Shown here one piece after another: positions 15,678-20,101 of a stretch of 20,101 nt of DNA. Location of the stretch: positions 1 through 20,101 of the forward strand of contig DATKCJ010000440.1 of assembly GCA_035513275.1 (NCBI GenBank). Direction: 5' to 3'. A program made the position numbers and the translations under genes. The notes under the pieces are model-generated. The model was not told the origin of the DNA and did not search any database. It was given only the letters and a program-made list of their open reading frames with translations. Every line of letters starts with the position of its first letter. Position 1 is the first letter of the stretch. Source of the DNA: DATKCJ01 sp035513275. GTDB lineage: Bacteria > Verrucomicrobiota > Verrucomicrobiia > Opitutales > Opitutaceae.

Positions 15678-16201
15678 CGCTTCACCGTGTATTTGAGCAG
15701 CAGCGTGTCGCGGCCGAGTCGCGTGACTTCGGTCAATGTCATCGCAACATCGAGCCTGCCCTCAGCGAGCGGCCGGCCCTTGCCGAAGACGAGCGGCTCG
15801 ACGGTCAACCAGAGTTCGTCGACGAGTCCTGCGGAGAGGAAGAGCCCGTTGATCACGCCGCCGCCGAGGAGGGCGCACTGCTCGATGCCGTCCAAGCGCA
15901 GGCGCGCCACGAGTGCGGGCGCTGTTTCGGCGGTGAACTCGATCTGGCCCGACTGCGCGTCGCCGGCGAATGCCGCCGGGTCGCGTGTCATGACGACGCG
16001 TCGCCGGTTGGAGTAGGGCGCGGCAAGAATATCACCCCGCGCGGCGCGCCACGTAGCGCTGCCCATCACGCATGCGTCGAAGCTGCGCAGGCATGCCGGG
16101 AACCACGCGCGGTCGGCGTCGGATGTGAAGTCGGTGCCGGGCTTGTCGTGCTTGGCGAGGAATCCGTCGAGAGATTGTGCAGCGATCAGGACGACGCGCA
16201 T
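15674..16201 (-). CDS. Dihydrofolate reductase-family (RibD C-terminal domain) protein
   Basis: The 175-residue protein has the DHFR/RibD reductase fold. MRVVLIAAQSLDGFLA is the first strand and Asp-Gly loop of the family. CVMGSATWRA (residues about 44-53) matches the nucleotide-binding segment, and CALLGGGVINGLFLSAGLVDELWLTVEPLVFGKGRPL is the typical second NADPH-binding block with the Gly-Gly-Gly turn. Such stand-alone proteins reduce unidentified pterin- or riboflavin-like substrates with NADPH. They are not normally the folate-pathway DHFR. The ATG at 16201 is the natural N terminus of the fold; upstream in-frame sequence runs into intergenic repeats. It overlaps the next gene by 4 bases. 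Confidence 0.9.
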   Translation of the reverse strand: MRVVLIAAQSLDGFLAKHDKPGTDFTSDADRAWFPACLRSFDACVMGSATWRAARGDILAAPYSNRRRVVMTRDPAAFAGDAQSGQIEFTAETAPALVARLRLDGIEQCALLGGGVINGLFLSAGLVDELWLTVEPLVFGKGRPLAEGRLDVAMTLTEVTRLGRDTLLLKYTVKR

Positions 16202-16351
16202 GGAGCCGACACGGTAGGGGCGGGGACGCGCGGGGCAAGTGCGGCTGTGGTTGAAGCAAGTAGGGCTTCTTGTGGGTCGGGGCGTTCGACAGACCCAAGG
16301 CCCGTCGAGGGGCATTGTGCCCGAGTGGCTTGTCTGGCCTCCGAGGTGGAG

Positions 16352-16369
16352 CGCGTTGCCTCCAACGCG
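16352..16369. repeat. Hairpin CGCGTTG-CCTC-CAACGCG
   Basis: Perfect 7-base arms surround a 4-base loop. GTGGAG precedes it, resembling the head of the other palindromes. It probably belongs to a separate REP-like family with one copy in this window. Confidence 0.55.
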
Positions 16370-16372
16370 ATT

Positions 16373-16398
16373 GTCCCGCCGCTCACGCGGCGGGCTAC
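16373..16398 (-). repeat. REP-like palindrome, CCCGCCGC stem variant
   Basis: The arms CCCGCCGC and GCGGCGGG surround TCAC, with tail GTC at the left and head CTAC at the right. It is the same family as the copies near 15200-15420 and 18026-18258, lying inside the GTGGGTCGGGG pair. Confidence 0.88.
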
Positions 16399-16519
16399 AT
16401 CGAAACCGTCGGGGATAAACCCCGACCCACAATCGGAGGCGTAGCGAGCCTGGGACACGAGGGCTTTCCTATGATTCGCAGGCTTGCGGTGGCCGCGCCT
16501 CCCGCAATCCTCGGCGCGA

Positions 16520-17473
16520 ATGAGCAGTCTCAAGGACAAGCGAATTTTCGTCACAGGTCACCAGGGCATGGTGGGCTCGGCACTCCACCGTCGGCTCACG
16601 GCGGAAGGCTGCACGCGCCTGATTACGCGCGCGCGCAAGGAGCTCGACCTGCTGAACCAGGCGCAGGTCGACGCGTTCTTCGCTGCCGAGAAACCCGAGA
16701 TCGTGCTCGTGGGCGCCGCGAAAGTCGGCGGCATCCACGCGAACAACACCTACCCGGGCGCGTTCATCTACGACAATCTCATCATCGCCACGACGCTCAT
16801 CGAGGCCGCGCGCAAGCATGGCACCGAGCGTCTCCTCTTTCTCGGCAGCTCGTGCATCTACCCGAAGCACGCGCCGCAGCCGATGACCGAGGACGCGCTT
16901 CTCACGAGTCCGCTCGAGCCGACGAACGAGGCCTACGCGATCGCGAAGATCGCCGGCCTCAAGCTCTGCCAATACTACCGCAAGCAGTATGGCGTGCTCT
17001 TCCACTCGGCGATGCCGACGAATCTTTACGGGCCGAATGACAACTATCACCCGCAGAACTCGCACGTGCTGCCCGCGCTCATCCGGCGCTTTCACGACGC
17101 GAAAGAGCGCGGCGACGCCGAGGTGGTCGTGTGGGGCACGGGTTCGCCGAAGCGCGAGTTTCTCCACGTCGACGACCTCGCCGACGCGTGCGTCTTTCTG
17201 CTCGGCCTCGACAACCCGCCCGACTGGGTGAACGTGGGCACCGGGATCGACGAGACGATTCGCGAACTCGCCGAGACGGTGCGCGACGTCACGGGTTTCG
17301 CGGGCAAACTCACGTGGGACGCCTCGAAACCCGACGGCACGCCGCGCAAGCTGCTCGATGTCTCGCGCATGTCGTCGCTCGGCTGGTCCGCGCGGATCGG
17401 ACTGCGAGAGGGGATCGAGCGGACGTATCGCGATTTCCTCGGCGAGCTCGGCGCAGGGCGGCTGCGGTCTTGA
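16520..17473 (+). CDS. fcl: GDP-L-fucose synthase
   Basis: This enzyme epimerises and reduces GDP-4-keto-6-deoxy-D-mannose to GDP-L-fucose with NADPH, for surface polysaccharides. The 317-residue protein is an extended SDR with VTGHQGMVGSAL (11-22) as the dinucleotide-binding motif. Catalytic residues align with the E. coli enzyme at a constant offset of three: S110 and C112 in LGSSCIYPK, Y139 and K143 in EAYAIAK, H182 in NSHVLPALIRRF. The start at 16520 (MSSLKDKRIFV) fits the family; an in-frame ATG at 16484 adds residues without similarity. No gmd is found in this window, so the rest of the pathway must be elsewhere. An inverted REP pair begins 4 bases after its stop. Confidence 0.96.
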   Translation: MSSLKDKRIFVTGHQGMVGSALHRRLTAEGCTRLITRARKELDLLNQAQVDAFFAAEKPEIVLVGAAKVGGIHANNTYPGAFIYDNLIIATTLIEAARKHGTERLLFLGSSCIYPKHAPQPMTEDALLTSPLEPTNEAYAIAKIAGLKLCQYYRKQYGVLFHSAMPTNLYGPNDNYHPQNSHVLPALIRRFHDAKERGDAEVVVWGTGSPKREFLHVDDLADACVFLLGLDNPPDWVNVGTGIDETIRELAETVRDVTGFAGKLTWDASKPDGTPRKLLDVSRMSSLGWSARIGLREGIERTYRDFLGELGAGRLRS

Positions 17474-17477
17474 GGTT

Positions 17478-17506
17478 CCGAAGGTAGGAGCCCGTTTACG
17501 GGCGAT
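17478..17506 (+). repeat. REP-like repeat, GTAGGAGCCCG family, plus copy
   Basis: CCGAAGGTAGGAGCCCG is followed by TTTA and CGGGCGAT. It matches the reverse complement of 17596-17624 at 27 of 29 bases. It starts 4 bases after the fcl stop. Confidence 0.88.
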
Positions 17507-17565
17507 TCCGAGTGGCTGCGGCTTCTCATTCGACCCCGAGTGTGTCGAGGGGCTGCCGCAGAACG

Positions 17566-17582
17566 ACCGGCTGGAAGCCGGT
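17566..17582. repeat. Hairpin ACCGGCT-GGA-AGCCGGT
   Basis: Perfect 7-base arms surround a 3-base loop. It lies inside the inverted GTAGGAGCCCG pair and belongs to a different sequence family, suggesting one repeat inserted between others. Confidence 0.7.
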
Positions 17583-17595
17583 GCCACATCAAACC

Positions 17596-17624
17596 ATCGC
17601 CCGCAAGCGGGCTCCTACCTTCGG
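17596..17624 (-). repeat. REP-like repeat, GTAGGAGCCCG family, minus copy
   Basis: ATCGCCCGCAAGCGGGCTCC is followed by TACCTTCGG. It is the inverted partner of 17478-17506, 89 bases away, and ends 16 bases from the stop codon of the convergent membrane-protein gene. The pair could act as a bidirectional transcription barrier. Confidence 0.88.
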
Positions 17625-17640
17625 AAGAGTTTCGGGCAAC

Positions 17641-17952
17641 TCACGCTCCGAACGCGATCCGGACCACGAAGAGCAACACGAAGCTCGCGACGAAACCGAG
17701 GCCGGGCCAGCGCCATGGTTTGTGCAGCGCGACGTTGATGCCGAAGAATAGCGCGAGGAACACGAACATCAACGCGGCCGTCGCACGCATGTGGAAGCTA
17801 CCGGTGACACCGCCCGCGAGCATGTGCCACGCACCCGCCGCGCCGAGCAGCAGGCCGAGCACGCCAAAGAAGATCCGGAAGATCGTCGTCGCACGCTTGC
17901 TGCCCTTCAGGCCGAAATCGATTTCTTCGAACAGATCGTCGAGGTCGAACAT
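17641..17952 (-). CDS. Three-helix membrane protein, function unknown
   Basis: I do not recognise this 103-residue protein. An acidic, amphipathic N terminus (MFDLDDLFEEIDFG, then KGSKR) is followed by hydrophobic segments at about 23-46, 56-76 and 84-102. The predicted topology has the acidic N terminus in the cytoplasm. There is no Cys or His pattern to suggest a cofactor. The ATG at 17952 is the only sensible start. It converges on fcl across a repeat pair, and its upstream region is a dense REP cluster, so its promoter must lie within or close to those repeats. Confidence 0.75.
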   Translation of the reverse strand: MFDLDDLFEEIDFGLKGSKRATTIFRIFFGVLGLLLGAAGAWHMLAGGVTGSFHMRATAALMFVFLALFFGINVALHKPWRWPGLGFVASFVLLFVVRIAFGA

Positions 17953-18025
17953 GACGCGAGGAGCGTGCGGATTTGCGAGCGATTGCCAAATGAAGAGTCG
18001 GGAACATTGGCGAAGCGGTGGGCTG

Positions 18026-18084
18026 GTCCCGCTCCTTCCTCCGTCGCTCTTCGAGCTATGGAGGACAGGCACGGAGCGGGCTAC
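18026..18084 (-). repeat. REP-like palindrome split by a 33-base insertion
   Basis: The left arm GTCCCGCTCCT (18026-18036) and the right part ACGGAGCGGGCTAC (18071-18084) together equal the intact copy at 18179-18204. The 33 bases between them (18037-18069) lie exactly at the loop. Confidence 0.82.
18037..18069. repeat. 33-base element nested in the REP loop
   Basis: The insert begins TCCTCC and has GGAGGA near its other end, with CGCTCTTCGAGC between, so it is itself partly palindromic. It appears to be a different small repeat family inserted in the loop. Confidence 0.65.
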
Positions 18085-18111
18085 ATTCGGAGGGTGTAAA
18101 CTTTTGGAATG

Positions 18112-18137
18112 GTAGCCCGCCGCGTGAGCGGCGGGAC
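18112..18137 (+). repeat. REP-like palindrome, CCCGCCGC variant
   Basis: The head GTAG is followed by CCCGCCGC, GTGA loop, GCGGCGGG and GAC. It is head to head with the split copy, 27 bases apart. Confidence 0.9.
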
Positions 18138-18178
18138 AATGCAGGTGGCGAGGGAGGCAGTTGGGATCGGAGTCCGGA

Positions 18179-18204
18179 GTCCCGCTCCTCACGGAGCGGG
18201 CTAC
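18179..18204 (-). repeat. REP-like palindrome, CCCGCTCC variant
   Basis: CCCGCTCC, TCAC, GGAGCGGG are followed by CTAC. It is continuous with ATTCGGAGGGTG, the same spacer start as after the split copy. Confidence 0.9.
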
Positions 18205-18232
18205 ATTCGGAGGGTGAAGACTCTCTGATTGT

Positions 18233-18258
18233 GTAGCCCGCCGCGGGAGCGGCGGGTC
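18233..18258 (+). repeat. REP-like palindrome, CCCGCCGC variant, next to the methyltransferase-like gene
   Basis: GTAG, CCCGCCGC, GGGA loop, GCGGCGGG, GTC. It ends 14 bases from the stop codon of the methyltransferase-like gene and is head to head with the preceding copy, 28 bases apart. Confidence 0.9.
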
Positions 18259-18272
18259 TCCGGCGCTTCCCC

Positions 18273-18947
18273 TCACCGCACCGCCACGATGAAGCGGCGC
18301 GAGGGCGCGCCTTCGGGGCGCATTTCGCGGATCTTTCGAAAGCCCATCGCGAGGAGCGTTGCGCGGGCGGTGCCGTTGTCGTTCTCGAAGAAGAGCACGC
18401 CGTCGTGCCGCACGGCGGCGGCGATTCGCACGATCCAGTGCGGGTCACGCGGGACGCGTCCGCCCGGGTCGAGGCTGACGACCACGTGATAGACGGGCGG
18501 AAACTCCATCTCATCGGGCAGGTCATCGTGGAACCACAAGTTGCCAATCCTCGCGGCGCGCGCGCGACTCGCGGCGGAGGCGACATTCCACGGTTGCTCG
18601 TCGATTCCGACAAAACGGCTCCGCCGAAATTGCCGCGCGATTCGGCGGAGTGCGTCGCTGCCGCCGCAATCGGCGAGCAGGAAGTTCGCACCGCGCTCCA
18701 TGAGATCAAGCGTGCCCGGCACAATCGGCAGGAGCTGGTCGACCACGAAGTCGGTGGACTCGCGATCGGCCCACTCGATGGATTTAGCACCGTCGACGGC
18801 TTCGACGGGTTCGACGCGGGCGAGCTCATCACTGGCGGATTCGACGGGCTCACCGCAGGCAGGCTCAGCGAAGTCGCCACTGAGGCCGGCGACCGAAGTC
18901 GCCGGCCGGTTGTTGTCGTGGAGTTGGTATTCGTTGGCGATTCGCAT
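18273..18947 (-). CDS. Rossmann-fold SAM methyltransferase-like protein with N-terminal repeat insertion
   Basis: The 224-residue protein resembles class I SAM-dependent methyltransferases, with weak motifs. NFLLADCGGSDALRRIA (about 85-101) stands in for motif I, RFVGIDEQPWN gives the acidic residue after strand 2, VYHVVVSLDPGG fits motif IV and HDGVLFFEND motif V. No substrate can be named, and the atypical DCGGSD loop leaves open that it is not catalytic. The start at 18947 overlaps the upstream stop as TGATG, so it is translated by coupling. Residues about 14-52 are odd: a perfect 10-base-arm palindrome and several TTCGACGGG-type units are read in frame, giving EPVE-containing low-complexity sequence between the N terminus and the helix beginning AKSIEWADRESTDF. 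That part probably derives from a repeat and may be tolerated as a surface loop. Confidence 0.62.
   Translation of the reverse strand: MRIANEYQLHDNNRPATSVAGLSGDFAEPACGEPVESASDELARVEPVEAVDGAKSIEWADRESTDFVVDQLLPIVPGTLDLMERGANFLLADCGGSDALRRIARQFRRSRFVGIDEQPWNVASAASRARAARIGNLWFHDDLPDEMEFPPVYHVVVSLDPGGRVPRDPHWIVRIAAAVRHDGVLFFENDNGTARATLLAMGFRKIREMRPEGAPSRRFIVAVR
18884..18907. repeat. Perfect palindrome inside the coding region
   Basis: GGCCGGCGAC and GTCGCCGGCC are perfect 10-base complements around CGAA. It is the strongest hairpin in the window, located inside an ORF in codons 14-21. The adjacent 18803-18880 contains TTCGACGGG repeated, so the whole 105 bases look like an inserted repeat. Confidence 0.8.
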
Positions 18948-19744
18948 CAAGCTTCCGCGTTCGCGGTCTCCCTGTTTGTCGGACCCGCACCGAGCGGCTT
19001 GCCGGGGATGAGCATCGGCGTGCGCTTGCGGTATTCGATGTAGTCGCGGCCGTGAATGTCCACGAGGTCGCGCTCCTCGAGCTGGATGGCGACGAGGATG
19101 TAGGCGGTCGTGGCGATCGCGAACACGAGGTGCGCGACGGTCATCGTGGGAGTGCACCAAAACGCGAACAGCCAGCCGACGTAGAGCGGATGTCGCACGA
19201 GCTTGTAGGGGCCGGGCGTGACGAACTTCAACTGGCGGTAGGGCACGTTGCGGAAAAACTTCCACACCTGGCGCAGACCGAAGAGATCGAAGTGGTTGAT
19301 GAGAAATGTCGTCACGAGCACGAGCAGGAACCCGAATGCGAAGCCCGCATACATTAGCGCGGAGCCGGCGGTGCTCTCGATGTTCCAGATCACGCCGCCC
19401 ATCGGGCGCCACTGCCAGAACAGCAGTATGAGCGCGAGCGACGACATGAGCGTGTAGGTGCTGCGCTCCGCTGCCTCCGGGATGAAACGCGTCAACACGC
19501 GCTTGAAAGGCGTGCGCGCCATGACGCTGTGCTGCACAGCAAACAGCGTGAGCAGTCCTGCGTTGACGAGCAGCGCGGTCCAGAACGGATCGGTCGGGCC
19601 GGAGTCCATCGACTTCGGAACGAATATGTTTCCGATGAAGCCGGCGGCGTAGAGATACGTTCCGAAGAACGCGGCATAGGAGGCGACGCCGTAGGCAAGG
19701 ACGGCAGTGCGCTTCGATAGGGATGGGGTGTCATGGGTGTTCAT
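18947..19744 (-). CDS. mddA: NnrU/isoprenylcysteine methyltransferase-like membrane protein, probable methanethiol S-methyltransferase (MddA)
   Basis: The 265-residue integral membrane protein has about five or six hydrophobic segments. In the middle, QHSVMARTPFKRVLTRFIPE followed by ERSTYTLMSSLALILLFWQW is very like MddA. That enzyme uses SAM to convert methanethiol to dimethyl sulfide in many soil bacteria. The C-terminal half has the membrane methyltransferase signature: LVRHPLYVGWLFAFW, then LEERDLVDIHGRDYIEYRKRTP, the ICMT-type SAM-binding pattern. The assignment to MddA rests on recalled similarity; the safe level is an NnrU/ICMT-type methyltransferase. The start at 19744 overlaps the preceding gene's stop as ATGA, and the stop overlaps the following ATG, so it sits in a tight operon. 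No methionine gamma-lyase is seen here. Confidence 0.72.
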   Translation of the reverse strand: MNTHDTPSLSKRTAVLAYGVASYAAFFGTYLYAAGFIGNIFVPKSMDSGPTDPFWTALLVNAGLLTLFAVQHSVMARTPFKRVLTRFIPEAAERSTYTLMSSLALILLFWQWRPMGGVIWNIESTAGSALMYAGFAFGFLLVLVTTFLINHFDLFGLRQVWKFFRNVPYRQLKFVTPGPYKLVRHPLYVGWLFAFWCTPTMTVAHLVFAIATTAYILVAIQLEERDLVDIHGRDYIEYRKRTPMLIPGKPLGAGPTNRETANAEA

Positions 19745-19989
19745 AGGAGAGGCAGTGAGAGGTTGATGGGGTCGAAGGGGATCGGGGTGGATTTCGCGAT
19801 GTCTGTGATCGCGGCGGACCGCTGCACCGAGGCGTCGGTCACGCTGGCCACCGGCGTTGTCTGTTGCGGTAGTGCGGCGAGCAGCGCGGCGGCGGCGAAG
19901 AGGACGGTCGCGACGATGCATCCGACGAGCCAGGCGGGCGGCGGCAGCGGCTCGTCCAGCGGCGGTGGAACTGTGATGTCGATTAACAT
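19741..19989 (-). CDS. Small single-span membrane protein, function unknown
   Basis: I do not recognise this 82-residue protein. A proline-rich, acidic N terminus (MLIDITVPPPLDEPLPPPAW) leads into one hydrophobic helix (about 21-40), then a polar Thr/Ser/Ala-rich tail with PQQTTPVASVTDASVQ. The tail would be periplasmic if the N terminus stays in the cytoplasm. The stop overlaps the ATG of the MddA-like gene (ATGA), a strong sign that it is a real, co-translated gene. A partial CDS ends 43 bases upstream. There is no visible Shine-Dalgarno. Confidence 0.68.
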   Translation of the reverse strand: MLIDITVPPPLDEPLPPPAWLVGCIVATVLFAAAALLAALPQQTTPVASVTDASVQRSAAITDIAKSTPIPFDPINLSLPLL

Positions 19990-20032
19990 GGGTGTTGGCT
20001 GGGTGTTTTTGGTTAATGGAGATGGACGAACG

Positions 20033-20101
20033 TCACGCGGCGGCGGGAGTGTCCTCGTTGATGATCACCGTCGTGCGCACCGGATGGATTTCCGTGATCG
20101 G
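20033..20101 (-). CDS. C-terminal end of an unidentified protein (partial)
   Basis: An open frame enters from the right edge and ends PITEIHPVRTTVIINEDTPAAA followed by TGA. It is in position to be the upstream gene of the minus-strand operon, 43 bases before the 82-residue protein. Twenty-two residues are too few to name it, and the start is outside the window. Confidence 0.5.
   Translation of the reverse strand, partial: PITEIHPVRTTVIINEDTPAAA

Larger units (their letters stand above)
16270..16432. repeat. Inverted pair of the GTGGGTCGGGG family
   Basis: TTGTGGGTCGGGG at 16270-16282 is matched by CCCCGACCCACAA at 16420-16432, a perfect 13-base inverted repeat 137 bases apart. The right copy is a full palindrome (GTCGGGG, ATAAA loop, CCCCGAC at 16408-16426); the left copy keeps one arm clearly. 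Confidence 0.7.
16202..16519. other. Divergent intergenic region with three palindrome families
   Basis: This 318-base interval separates divergent genes and holds no convincing ORF. It contains a 13-base perfect inverted repeat pair (16270-16282 and 16420-16432) enclosing two other palindromes, listed separately. Promoters for both flanking genes should lie here, but I could not assign them by eye. Confidence 0.6.
17953..18272. other. Intergenic REP cluster without genes
   Basis: These 320 bases separate two minus-strand genes and contain four copies of the GTAG-CCCGC family arranged as two head-to-head pairs, one copy carrying a nested insertion. I see no ORF with coding character. The spacer heads share CTACATTCGGAGGGTG, showing that the pair was duplicated. 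Confidence 0.75.

Noticed and set aside
18026..18258. CRISPR-like array of repeated units
   Set aside because: The units are palindromic, alternate in orientation, number only four, and have irregular spacing with no cas genes nearby. They are REP-type elements.
18948..19412. Upstream extension of the methyltransferase-like frame
   Set aside because: It overlaps the MddA-like gene in another frame. The TGATG overlap at 18947 gives a natural start.

Overview
The window is GC-rich chromosomal DNA from a free-living, Gram-negative-type bacterium. Housekeeping genes (dtd, fabV, glnD, valS, fcl) are mixed with signal-peptide proteins, a duplicated orphan FtsX/MacB-type permease, and intergenic spaces full of short palindromes with a GTAG-type head. 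The combination resembles Verrucomicrobiota, perhaps Opitutaceae. That placement is inference from gene style and repeats; no rRNA or other marker gene is present. I see no tRNA, rRNA, CRISPR array, prophage or plasmid module.

Left part (1-3944): an SDR oxidoreductase is followed by an unusual fusion of a nucleotidyltransferase with a sugar-1-kinase-type GHMP domain (both + strand). These converge on a minus-strand pair, dtd and a secreted beta-lactamase-fold serine hydrolase, separated by 4 bases.

REP-RAYT locus (3949-4773): a complete REP-associated tyrosine transposase lies between two near-identical pairs of inverted palindromes. The palindromes sit immediately before the start codons of dtd and of the transposase, and they supply the TAG stop codons of the transposase and of fabV.

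Middle (4770-15193): fabV (minus strand) is followed by a 30-residue predicted membrane peptide with a strong ribosome-binding site. Next come an exported redoxin-like protein (+), glnD (minus), the divergent orphan permease (+) and valS (+).

Right part (15190-20101): genes here are separated by clusters of palindromes of several families. A small membrane protein is coupled to a RibD/DHFR-fold reductase (minus). GDP-L-fucose synthase (+) converges on a three-helix membrane protein (minus). A minus-strand operon then enters from the right edge: a partial CDS, an 82-residue membrane protein, an MddA-like membrane methyltransferase and a Rossmann-type methyltransferase-like protein. The last three overlap by 4 and 1 bases, and the final gene carries an in-frame palindromic insertion in its N-terminal region.

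The most striking theme is the density and precise placement of REP-like palindromes. About twenty copies from at least six families occur in 20 kb, nearly all at exact gene borders. They include compensated stem variants, nested insertions, repeat-supplied stop codons and an in-frame insertion in a gene. Only one family has its candidate transposase in the window.
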